From contig CAMLSF010000018.1 in the NCBI GenBank assembly GCA_946482615.1, forward strand, positions 1-38,163: 38,163 nt of DNA. The letters run 5' to 3'. Positions 1-6,559 of the stretch are shown piece by piece (position 1 is the stretch's first letter; every line of letters starts with the position of its first letter). The DNA is from an uncultured Chromatiaceae bacterium (GTDB lineage: Bacteria > Pseudomonadota > Gammaproteobacteria > Enterobacterales > Alteromonadaceae). The notes under the pieces were generated by a model that saw nothing but the letters and a program-made list of their open reading frames with translations, was not told where the DNA came from and searched no databases. Made by a program: the position numbers and the translations under genes.

Positions 1-4
1 GGGG

Positions 5-52
5 AAAAGAAAAAAGCAGACAAACCTGACAGGGGGGAGGTGGCTTGTCTGC
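5..52 (-). terminator. Rho-independent terminator, minus strand
   Basis: Read on the minus strand, GCAGACAAGCC (52 to 42) pairs with GGTTTGTCTGC (26 to 16) with one G-T wobble. It is followed directly by TTTTTTCTTTT. The 11-bp stem and U-tract in this orientation would end transcripts coming from the TPR gene at 330-860 and the small ORF at 123-254. No plus-strand gene is seen that would use it. Confidence 0.75.
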
Positions 53-122
53 TCACAGTGAGGTCAGACCTTAGTTGCATGCTTTGGCCGGGGAAGCCAG
101 GCATCACTACAACAAGATCTTA

Positions 123-254
123 TTACTGCTGAAAATCTTCGTTTTCGATATCCCACTGGCTTACCGAAATCTGTCGGTAAAAAGACCAGTGCTGTAACAA
201 CCAATTTAACCAATGGTGGTGTACGTCGTGATCCTGCGGAATATGGAATGACAT
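123..254 (-). CDS. possible 43-residue small protein, unknown function
   Basis: A short frame with ATG at 254-252 and TAA at 125-123. An AGGAG Shine-Dalgarno sits about 7 nt upstream of the ATG, which is the main reason to believe it. The protein starts MSFHIPQDHDVHHHW and is rich in His, Trp and Gln, with no Cys, signal peptide or obvious membrane helix. It lies downstream of the secreted TPR gene in the same direction, after a hairpin at 273-301, and before a good terminator at 5-52, so it would be the last gene of that transcript. I recognise no family. The opposite strand is also open across this stretch but lacks a start with a ribosome site, so the minus frame is preferred. Confidence 0.45.
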   Translation of the reverse strand: MSFHIPQDHDVHHHWLNWLLQHWSFYRQISVSQWDIENEDFQQ

Positions 255-272
255 ATCAATCTCCTGCTAAAC

Positions 273-301
273 CTGAGCGCCTTGGTTTGTGTGGCGCTCA
301 G
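273..301. other. 9-bp perfect inverted repeat between TPR gene and small ORF
   Basis: CTGAGCGCC (273-281) and GGCGCTCAG (293-301) form a perfect 9-bp stem with an 11-nt loop. No U-tract follows on the minus strand; the next bases lead into the AGGAG site of the small ORF. It may be an mRNA 3'-end stabiliser, a leaky terminator or a structure in the leader of the small ORF. Confidence 0.5.
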
Positions 302-329
302 TCTAGTGCCTTTAGATGACAATACCTTT

Positions 330-860
330 TCAGTTCGTCACATTTAACGTCGATGCTGTATACACAGGACTGATAGCTTTCATTTTCTCATTTAAAAGCG
401 CCAGGTTGTGCTGGTTGATCTCGCTTTGCTCAAGTACGGTGGCCTGTTGAAAATCAGCTAAAGCTGCAACAGGATCTTGCCCCATCAGACGGGCGACACC
501 ACGATTTGTATGAGCAAAAGAGCGCATTTCGCGTTTGTAACTGCTGTCTGTGCCTTCGGCGCGACGGGCAGCATAAATGGCTGAACTGCATGCCTGCTCT
601 GCCTGTTTAAACTCAGCCATGTGGGTATATGCCACACATAAGCTCATGTGTTTGCTGAATGAGTCCGCTTGCTTGTCTGTAGCTGCTGTCGCTTCAGCAA
701 CACCGTCCTGATACAGACCTGCTTTAATTTTGCTCACACCTGGGGTGTCTTCAATCAACACCATTTTAAATCCGCTGGTGGCTGCGCTGGCGACAAAAGA
801 ACTTGAGGCCAACAGCATCACTGCTACTTTTTTGCCAAAGCTAAGGGATGTCGCTTTCAT
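330..860 (-). CDS. secreted tetratricopeptide-repeat protein, unknown role
   Basis: The 176-residue product begins with a signal peptide: basic MKATSLSFGKK, a hydrophobic stretch, then cleavage probably after FVASAA near residue 27. The mature part contains TPR-like helical pairs at about residues 68-100 (CVAYTHMAEFKQAEQACSSAI) and 112-145 (AHTNRGVARLMGQDPVAALADFQQA). These spacings are typical of TPRs, which bind partner proteins. The start is supported by a GGAGAG site about 7 nt upstream. Because it carries only about two repeats and no catalytic motif, a periplasmic adaptor or scaffold is the natural inference, with no partner visible nearby. It appears to be transcribed alone or with the small ORF at 123-254, ending at the terminator at 5-52. 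Confidence 0.8.
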   Translation of the reverse strand: MKATSLSFGKKVAVMLLASSSFVASAATSGFKMVLIEDTPGVSKIKAGLYQDGVAEATAATDKQADSFSKHMSLCVAYTHMAEFKQAEQACSSAIYAARRAEGTDSSYKREMRSFAHTNRGVARLMGQDPVAALADFQQATVLEQSEINQHNLALLNEKMKAISPVYTASTLNVTN

Positions 861-1112
861 AATTTACTCTCCAGTACTCTTCAGTAATTTCATTTCAAAG
901 TGCAGCTTTGTCACTGCACTGTGCTTACTTTAGAAAGTTAGCGGCGAACTGACAAAGGATATAAATCCAACCGATAGGTGAGGAAAATTCATCTGTGGTG
1001 CGGTAAAAATGTCATATTCAACTGATAGCTGCGGTTTGATCTGAGGGGGGAGCTGAGCGACTGACTTTTCGGCGGGGGAGGTAACCTACATCCTTGTAGG
1101 TAAAAATGGCTA
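861..1112. other. intergenic region with short hairpin
   Basis: No gene is visible in these 252 bp. They hold the promoter side of the TPR gene and the 3' side of the LysR gene. ACCTACA (1084-1090) and TGTAGGT (1095-1101) form a 7-bp stem with a TCCT loop just past the LysR stop. No U-tract follows on the minus strand, so terminator function is doubtful. Confidence 0.4.
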
Positions 1113-1997
1113 TTAAAATGCGCGTTGAAAGCTTTGTAAGATCCAGTTCACCAACAACTGAATTTGTGGTTTGTTTGGATCTGTTTCATGTTGCACCAGA
1201 TAATATTTGTCACGACTCTCCAGTTCTTCACTGAACAGGCGTTTTAAGCTGCCACTGGCAAACCAGGAGTGGCTGATGGGCCATGGCACCAGTGCTATAC
1301 CTAAACCTTGCTGAGCGGCACGCGCCACACTAAACATACTGTCGAGCTGGATCACTTGTTTAGGAGTGAAGACTTCCAGCTCAAGTTGCTCCGCCCATTG
1401 GTGCCAGGACCAGGGCCTGGCCTGATGCACCAGACAAGGGACTTTGGTTAAGGCATCAAAACCCAAACCATCCAGTTGCTGATACAAGGCCGGGTTACAG
1501 GCTGGTACATAACTGATGGGAAAAAGCTCATAAGCAACTTTGTCGGTAGGTTTGCTACTGGCCAGTAAGATCTGCAGGTCGGTGTGTTTGGCCGGGTCCT
1601 GACGGGACTTAATAGTTTCAACTTTTAAGTTGATATCCGGATGTTGCTCCGACCAGCCCACCAGTTTGGGCACAAATAACTCACTGGCAAAAAACTCCGG
1701 CATCGAAATACTGATTTCTGTCGGGTTCTTTTGCAGGCTGAAGGTCCGTAAAGTTTGCTCAAGCTCACGCATCAGCGGTAACAAGGCCTGATAAAAAGCT
1801 TTGCCTTGTGCTGTGAGTTCCACTGAGCGGGTTTGACGCAGAAACAAATCCAGTCCAAGCTCAGATTCCAGCTGTTTAATTTGGTGACTGACAGCCGAAG
1901 GAGTCAGATATAACTGACGTGCGGTTTCTTTAAAACTTAAACAGTCGGCGGCGACACAAAAACAGCGTAGGCCGCGCATCGAACTATGTATGGCCAT
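1113..1997 (-). CDS. LysR-family transcriptional regulator
   Basis: The 294-residue protein has the LysR N-terminal winged helix-turn-helix at about residues 7-66 (SFKETARQLYLTPSAVSHQIKQLE, abridged here as the recognition region). A linker helix and a periplasmic-binding-protein-like effector domain follow (about 90-290). It resembles the GcvA/AmpR-like branch in its HTH wording, but the effector cannot be deduced. The start is uncertain: ATG at 1997 and an internal ATG at 1979 both lack a clear Shine-Dalgarno, and both leave a complete HTH. LysR proteins often control a divergent neighbour, but here the upstream gene (MtnB-like) runs in the same direction, 188 bp away. A target in the methionine cluster is possible but unproven. 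Confidence 0.88.
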   Translation of the reverse strand: MAIHSSMRGLRCFCVAADCLSFKETARQLYLTPSAVSHQIKQLESELGLDLFLRQTRSVELTAQGKAFYQALLPLMRELEQTLRTFSLQKNPTEISISMPEFFASELFVPKLVGWSEQHPDINLKVETIKSRQDPAKHTDLQILLASSKPTDKVAYELFPISYVPACNPALYQQLDGLGFDALTKVPCLVHQARPWSWHQWAEQLELEVFTPKQVIQLDSMFSVARAAQQGLGIALVPWPISHSWFASGSLKRLFSEELESRDKYYLVQHETDPNKPQIQLLVNWILQSFQRAF

Positions 1998-2185
1998 ATG
2001 AATTCACAATTGTTACCAAAGTCCCATAACTTAAGCAAAAATAGAACCAAATGTTCATGTCATTGAATATATTATGTTTTTTTATTACCCAATAGAGGCA
2101 TTGAACCGAGCCCGGTCAGCGTTGCCCTATTATGGGGCAATGATGCCAAATTAAAGCAAGCGGGCTGAGTATAGCCCCTGAATTA

Positions 2186-2809
2186 TTAATTAAAATGACA
2201 ACTTGCTTTAATTCGTTCCAGTTCGCAGGCAATCAAAAAATGCCAGGTTTCCAGATGCCGTTTGGAGCTGTCCAGACTGTCTCCCCAGACGTAAAGGCCA
2301 TGGCCGCGAACTAAAAGTGCATGGGGTAAGGTGTCCCGCTCAAAGCGTTGGTGTAATTCCTGCAAAGTGAGTTCTGTACTTTGAGGATCCAAAATAGCCA
2401 AAGGGCAGCAACTGCGTTGTGACTCAGATATAGCAACCAGATTTTGTAATTCATACCCGACAAACAGATGTTGGTCAGCTTTGATTAAACGTGAGAATAC
2501 AGTGGTTTGCAGGCCATGAGTTTGTAACACTACTTTGTGGTGTGGATTGCACTGATACAAAAACTGATGAATAGCTGTCGCTGTGTCAGCTTGATTTTGT
2601 GTCGCCCAGTTGTATGACACCAAATCCGCAGGGCTTAACTCGTTTTTATCTTTGCCTGCGCTGGTGAAAAGCGCACTATGCTCAGAAGTGCGGATAGAAA
2701 ACAGTCCGCTGCCAAAGGGAAACCATTGGCGCTGAACTATCCAGCGACCTAAAGCACAAAGCTGGATGGCATAAGGGTTGAGTTGATTCGTTTGGATAGA
2801 TTGATTCAT
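2186..2809 (-). CDS. MtnB-like class II aldolase (methylthioribulose-1-phosphate dehydratase family), altered metal site
   Basis: The 207-residue product has the length and pattern of bacterial MtnB, which dehydrates 5-methylthioribulose-1-phosphate in methionine salvage. Recognisable blocks are GRWIVQRQWFPFGSG (21-35), the metal motif region VVLQTHGLQTTVFSRL (93-108), YELQ (119-122) and VRGHGLYVWG (168-176). In MtnB the metal motif reads HTH; here it is Q96-T97-H98, so one of three expected zinc histidines is replaced. H98 and H170 remain, as does E120, which aligns with the Glu proposed as acid/base in human APIP. The SSNYS-like segment is also changed to SGLFS. It is either a divergent MtnB or a relative with another substrate. 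I chose ATG 2809 over the in-frame ATG 2833 because the latter would put the MetJ box at 2820-2827 inside the coding region. Confidence 0.75.
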   Translation of the reverse strand: MNQSIQTNQLNPYAIQLCALGRWIVQRQWFPFGSGLFSIRTSEHSALFTSAGKDKNELSPADLVSYNWATQNQADTATAIHQFLYQCNPHHKVVLQTHGLQTTVFSRLIKADQHLFVGYELQNLVAISESQRSCCPLAILDPQSTELTLQELHQRFERDTLPHALLVRGHGLYVWGDSLDSSKRHLETWHFLIACELERIKASCHFN

Positions 2810-2811
2810 CT

Positions 2812-2843
2812 TGATGTTTAGACGTCTACACATAAAACTGTCT
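2812..2843. promoter_or_regulatory. MetJ operator (met box array)
   Basis: AGACGTCT at 2820-2827 is a perfect match to the 8-bp met box consensus bound by the MetJ repressor with S-adenosylmethionine. Adjoining 8-mers in register are weaker: TGATGTTT (2812-2819, 5 of 8), ACACATAA (2828-2835, 4 of 8) and AACTGTCT (2836-2843, 5 of 8). That is the tandem layout MetJ uses, since dimers bind side by side. It sits 10 bp upstream of the MtnB-like start and 87 bp before the aminotransferase start, so it could repress one or both genes when methionine is plentiful. No metJ gene lies in the window. Confidence 0.7.
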
Positions 2844-2914
2844 GGATGATAGCATTCGTTCCTTTGTCAGGCCAGTCAGTTTCTACTGTTTTTGCACTGC
2901 TGTGAGATCCCATT

Positions 2915-4072
2915 ATGAAGTTACAAAGTAAATTGCCCACCTTAGGCACCACGATTTTCAGTCAGATGTCACAACTGGCCGCAGAACATCAGGCTATTAA
3001 TTTATCTCAGGGTTTTCCTGATTTTCCATCCAATCCGCGGTTGATTGAATTACTGCATCAAGCCGCCCGCAACGGGTTGAATCAGTATGCACCTATGCCT
3101 GGTGTGCTGCCGCTGCGACAACAAATATCGGTTTTGGTGCAAGGTTGTTATCAGCGGGATATTTGTCCGGATCAGCAAGTTACAGTCACCAGTGGTGCCA
3201 CTGAAGCTTTGTTTGTCGCTATCCAGGCTTTAGTTCGTGCTGGGGATGAAGTGATCGTCTTTGACCCGGCTTACGACAGCTATCAACCCGCTGTCGAGCT
3301 GGCGGGTGGTTTTACTGTGCATGTGCCTTTATTGCCACCTTTGTATCAGGTGGATTGGGCTCAGCTGGAAAAACAAATCAGCAAAAAAACACGGTTGATT
3401 ATTGTCAACAGCCCACACAATCCGACAGGAGCTGTATTCAGCCATCAGGACTGGTTGTCGCTGCAGGCGCTGGTGTTAAAACACCGTTTGTATTGCATCA
3501 GTGACGAAGTTTATGAACATCTGGTGTTTGATCATGTGCCCCAATTGAGTGCTAATCAGTACCCTGAATTGGCGGAGCGTGCCGTTATTGTCTCGTCTTT
3601 TGGCAAAACCTTTCATGTCACAGGCTGGAAGCTGGGTTATGCAGTAGCTTCGGCTGAACTGACCACCGAATTTCGCAAAATTCATCAGTATGTCACCTTC
3701 TCCAGCTTTACTCCGGCCCAACATGCAATAGCTGTGTTGCTGCACGAACAGCCCGAAGAAGTGCAGGGGCTGGCGGCTTTTTATCAGCAAAAACGGGATC
3801 AATTCCGACTGGGCCTGGCGGATTCGGCCTGGTCTTTATTACCTTGTCGGGGCAGTTATTTTCAACTGGCGGACTACAGTGCATTCAGTGATTTGGATGA
3901 TGTAGCTTTTTGCCAGTGGTTAACCCGTGAACATAAAGTCGCTGCTATTCCGTTGTCTGTGTTTTACCGTCAGGCTCCCAGTCAGCGTATAATTCGTTTT
4001 TGTTTTGCCAAAGAGCCACAAACATTGGCCAGAGCGACGGAGATTTTATGTCAGTTATCCGTGTTGCGTTAA
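2915..4072 (+). CDS. ybdL: methionine aminotransferase (YbdL/MtnE type, PLP-dependent)
   Basis: A 385-residue fold-type I aminotransferase that follows E. coli YbdL closely through most of its length, including the N-terminal QSKLPTLGTTIFSQMS and the C-terminal FCQWLTREHKVAAIPLSVF. YbdL prefers methionine; in the salvage direction such enzymes amidate 4-methylthio-2-oxobutyrate to methionine. PLP-binding features are visible: N169 in NSPHNP, D197 in ISDEVYEH and the Schiff-base lysine K231 in SSFGKTFHVTGWK. The ribosome site is weak. The start lies 105 bp from the divergent MtnB-like gene, with the MetJ operator between them. Its 3' end overlaps the omega-amidase gene by 25 bp, so the two are probably co-translated. 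Kynurenine/glutamine transaminase activity is a possible side or main activity, since the families overlap. Confidence 0.9.
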   Translation: MKLQSKLPTLGTTIFSQMSQLAAEHQAINLSQGFPDFPSNPRLIELLHQAARNGLNQYAPMPGVLPLRQQISVLVQGCYQRDICPDQQVTVTSGATEALFVAIQALVRAGDEVIVFDPAYDSYQPAVELAGGFTVHVPLLPPLYQVDWAQLEKQISKKTRLIIVNSPHNPTGAVFSHQDWLSLQALVLKHRLYCISDEVYEHLVFDHVPQLSANQYPELAERAVIVSSFGKTFHVTGWKLGYAVASAELTTEFRKIHQYVTFSSFTPAQHAIAVLLHEQPEEVQGLAAFYQQKRDQFRLGLADSAWSLLPCRGSYFQLADYSAFSDLDDVAFCQWLTREHKVAAIPLSVFYRQAPSQRIIRFCFAKEPQTLARATEILCQLSVLR

Positions 4073-4830
4073 TTCAGTCCGAATTGGTCTGGCAGGACAG
4101 TCTGGCCAATCAGCATTATTTCGAGCAGCAGTTCCGGCAACATTCGGGTGTCCAACTTTTTGTGTTGCCTGAAATGTTTAACTCGGGTTTTAGTATGGAT
4201 TCGACCCGTATTGCTGAAACTATGGAAGGCCTTACAGTACAATGGATGCAGCAACAGGCTAAGCTTACAGGGGCGGCGATTTGTGGGTCAGTCGCTATTG
4301 CGGCGCAAGGACAGATTTTTAACAGATTGTTGTTTGTGACCCCGGATCAAGTGGTGCAGTTTTACGATAAACGTCACCTGTTCCGGATGGGCGGCGAACA
4401 GCAGCATTATCAGGCAGGGTCTGAGCGGGTTATTGTCTCTTATCTTGGGTTCAGATTTTGTCTGCAGGTGTGTTACGACTTACGTTTCCCGGTGTTTGCC
4501 CGCAATCAGCAGGACTATGACGCGCTGATTTATGTCGCAAACTGGCCACAAGCAAGGCGTATGGTCTGGCGTACTTTATTACAGGCCCGGGCTATTGAAA
4601 ATCAGGCTTATGTGTTGGGCTGTAATCGTATTGGTTCGGATGCAAATGACCTGAATTACAGCGGCGATAGCATGGTGGTGGATTATTTAGGTCAAATTCA
4701 GACGGAACTGGCGACAGGACAAGCTGGAGTGATCTTGGCAGAGCTAAACCTGGTGGCTTTACAACAATTTAAACAAAAGTTTCCGGCTTATCTGGACGCT
4801 GATCCTTTTGTGTTAACGCCTTCATTTTAA
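4048..4830 (+). CDS. yafV: omega-amidase, nitrilase superfamily (YafV/Nit2-like)
   Basis: The 260-residue product carries the nitrilase-superfamily triad E42 (LPEMF), K108 (YDKRHLF) and C142 (VCYDLRFP), with family-typical spacing. Omega-amidases hydrolyse 2-oxoglutaramate or 2-oxosuccinamate, the ketoacids left after glutamine or asparagine transamination. That removal pulls the transaminase forward, and this explains pairing with the aminotransferase just upstream in methionine salvage. ATG 4048 was chosen because GGAG at 4039-4042 lies 5 nt upstream; an in-frame ATG at 4000 is deeper inside the aminotransferase gene and lacks such a site. The gene overlaps the aminotransferase by 25 bp and is followed after 9 bp by the MFS gene, so all three look like one operon. 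Confidence 0.9.
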   Translation: MSVIRVALIQSELVWQDSLANQHYFEQQFRQHSGVQLFVLPEMFNSGFSMDSTRIAETMEGLTVQWMQQQAKLTGAAICGSVAIAAQGQIFNRLLFVTPDQVVQFYDKRHLFRMGGEQQHYQAGSERVIVSYLGFRFCLQVCYDLRFPVFARNQQDYDALIYVANWPQARRMVWRTLLQARAIENQAYVLGCNRIGSDANDLNYSGDSMVVDYLGQIQTELATGQAGVILAELNLVALQQFKQKFPAYLDADPFVLTPSF

Positions 4831-4839
4831 GGAGAATCC

Positions 4840-6021
4840 ATGTATCAGCGGCAAGTGACGGTACTGGTGTATTTAAGTTTTATGTTATTGGGTTTACTCA
4901 GTATTTTGTGGGGTATTTTACTGCCGGATATTATGGCGCAACTGCAGATGTCACCCGCCGCCAGCGGTTTGTTTTTTGCCTGTTTGTCACTGGGGTCTAT
5001 TACCGGAGCCTTTTTAGGTGGCAAATATGTGCAGAAATTTGAGTTTGTACCTTTATTTGCTGTGTTGCTGCTGATTTTGGTGGTACTGATTATCGGCGCA
5101 TCACTGGTGCAGTTTTGGCCTTTATTGTTGTTTTTTGTCTTTACTCTGGGTTTAACTTGCTCGGGTTTATTCACCATAGGGCATACCCTGATTGCACGGC
5201 TTTATGTCGAAAAACGTGCCCGTATGATGGGTTTTATGGATTTTATGTTTAGTTTAGGCACCTTAGCTGCGCCTTTGTATGTAGTGGTGTTGTATTGGGG
5301 TGTGGAAGACTGGCGTTGGCCACTGCGTATTCTGGCGGTATTTCTGGCCGGAACTGCAGCTTTTGCCTGGTATTTAGGCCGTACTCATCAAAGCCCGGCT
5401 CATATGACACATGCCAAAGGTAGTTTGTCTTACCGTCAGGTGATGAAAAAACCGGTGTTTTTTGCACTGGCTTTAATGATGTTTGGTTATGGCGCTGTGG
5501 AGTGGGGCCATGGCAACTGGTTTGTTACTTACGCCAGTCAGGGCCTGGCTTTAAGTACAGAACAATCCCGCCTTATTTTTGCCTTTTTTACCGCTGGTAT
5601 GGTGCTGAGCCGATTAAGTTTTTCGTTGTTTTTACGCTGGTTTACCAGCGCTCAGTTGCTGATGATCCTGGTCACTTGTGCTTTTTTTGGCGCAGTTCTG
5701 GTGAAAATCACAGCAGTGCCGGCTTTATTGCAGCTGGGGAATTTTGCCTTAGGTTTAGGTTTGGGCGCTATTTTCCCGCTGATGCTGACTGCAGCTATGG
5801 ATCTGGACAGTGATAATGGTCCGGTGTTGTCCGGCCTTGCCAATATTGGTGGCTCTATCGGCTATCAGGCGGCGGCTTTGGGTACAGGGTTAGCTGCACA
5901 ACAAGTGGGTATTGCCACAGCTTATTGGTTGATCCCGATACTGGCGGTCTGGTTGTTCGGCACCGTCAGTTATTTCAGTTATTTGTTGCATAAGAAACAC
6001 ACAAAATCAGTGCAGATTTAA
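4840..6021 (+). CDS. major facilitator superfamily transporter
   Basis: A 393-residue, very hydrophobic protein with about 12 predicted membrane helices in two halves. A short cytoplasmic loop with a positively charged stretch (GRTHQSPAHMTHAKGS, about 185-200) separates them. GGKYVQKF after helix 2 sits where the MFS motif A loop is expected. The overall look is of the drug/sugar efflux side of MFS (TsgA/AraJ-like), but no residue tells the substrate. AAGGAG lies 6-7 nt upstream of ATG and the gene starts 9 bp after the omega-amidase stop. The context suggests import or export of a methionine-related or amide compound, which is inference only. Genes are well separated downstream; no convincing terminator follows. 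Confidence 0.85.
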   Translation: MYQRQVTVLVYLSFMLLGLLSILWGILLPDIMAQLQMSPAASGLFFACLSLGSITGAFLGGKYVQKFEFVPLFAVLLLILVVLIIGASLVQFWPLLLFFVFTLGLTCSGLFTIGHTLIARLYVEKRARMMGFMDFMFSLGTLAAPLYVVVLYWGVEDWRWPLRILAVFLAGTAAFAWYLGRTHQSPAHMTHAKGSLSYRQVMKKPVFFALALMMFGYGAVEWGHGNWFVTYASQGLALSTEQSRLIFAFFTAGMVLSRLSFSLFLRWFTSAQLLMILVTCAFFGAVLVKITAVPALLQLGNFALGLGLGAIFPLMLTAAMDLDSDNGPVLSGLANIGGSIGYQAAALGTGLAAQQVGIATAYWLIPILAVWLFGTVSYFSYLLHKKHTKSVQI

Positions 6022-6071
6022 CTTTTTTGCTGCATTTGTGGGTTTTATAACCAGTTCACTCTTGATTCTGA

Positions 6072-6100
6072 ACGGCTTTAGGCGCATAACCTAAGGCCGT
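6072..6100 (+). other. 11-bp hairpin in leader of the cdd-deoA operon
   Basis: ACGGCTTTAGG (6072-6082) pairs with CCTAAGGCCGT (6090-6100) with one G-T wobble and a 7-nt loop. It lies 22 nt upstream of the cytidine deaminase ATG. No U-tract follows, so it is not an ordinary terminator for the MFS gene. It may be a protein-binding site or a leader RNA structure for the pyrimidine-salvage genes. Confidence 0.5.
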
Positions 6101-6122
6101 ATGACCTGCAAGAAATCAGAGT

Positions 6123-6545
6123 ATGACAACAAGTATCCAATGGGCAGAATTAGCCCGCGCTGCAAAAGCAGCATCCGAACAGGCTTATGCGCCTTACAGT
6201 AAATTCCCGGTTGGTGTCGCAGTTCAGGCCAAAAGTGGCAAAATTTATACTGGCTGTAATGTAGAAAATGCATCTTACGGCGGCACTATTTGCGCTGAAC
6301 GTAATGCCATAGCTGCTGCTGTGGTGGCCGGGGAACGCCAGTTTGTTGGTCTGATGGTCTACACCCCCCAGGATCAGCTAACCCCACCTTGTGGGATCTG
6401 CCGGCAGGTCATTGCAGAGTTTTTTACTCCGGACAGCCCGGTGCGCAGCTGCAATCATTTAGAGCAACAACAGGAATGGACGCTGGAACAGTTATTACCC
6501 AGCGCCTTCACCCCCTTGTTTCTGGCCAATAGCAAAAAATTCTGA
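6123..6545 (+). CDS. cdd: cytidine deaminase
   Basis: The 140-residue product is of the short homotetrameric class (about 130-140 residues), unlike the longer dimeric E. coli Cdd. It converts cytidine and deoxycytidine to uridine and deoxyuridine in the cytosol. The zinc site is complete: C57-A-E59 in TICAERNA, with E59 the proton shuttle, and C90/C93 in PPCGICRQ. Substrate-contact sequence FPVGVAV (28-34) and GCNVENASYGG (44-54) is also intact. The ribosome site is weak. The thymidine phosphorylase gene starts 14 bp after the stop, so the pair is an operon for nucleoside salvage. A hairpin at 6072-6100 lies in the leader. Confidence 0.95.
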   Translation: MTTSIQWAELARAAKAASEQAYAPYSKFPVGVAVQAKSGKIYTGCNVENASYGGTICAERNAIAAAVVAGERQFVGLMVYTPQDQLTPPCGICRQVIAEFFTPDSPVRSCNHLEQQQEWTLEQLLPSAFTPLFLANSKKF

Positions 6546-6559
6546 GTCTGGAGTACATG

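Noticed and set aside
62..319. Open frame of 86 codons on the plus strand near the window start
   Set aside because: It has no start codon with a ribosome site and no recognisable domain, and it lies opposite a minus-strand frame with a clear Shine-Dalgarno and terminator. It is probably chance openness.
2186..2809. Loss of the SAET-region Glu in the MtnB-like protein (A77) as evidence of inactivity
   Set aside because: Human APIP also lacks a Glu at this place, and the Glu proposed as acid/base (YELQ, E120) is kept. Only the Q96 substitution is used as evidence.
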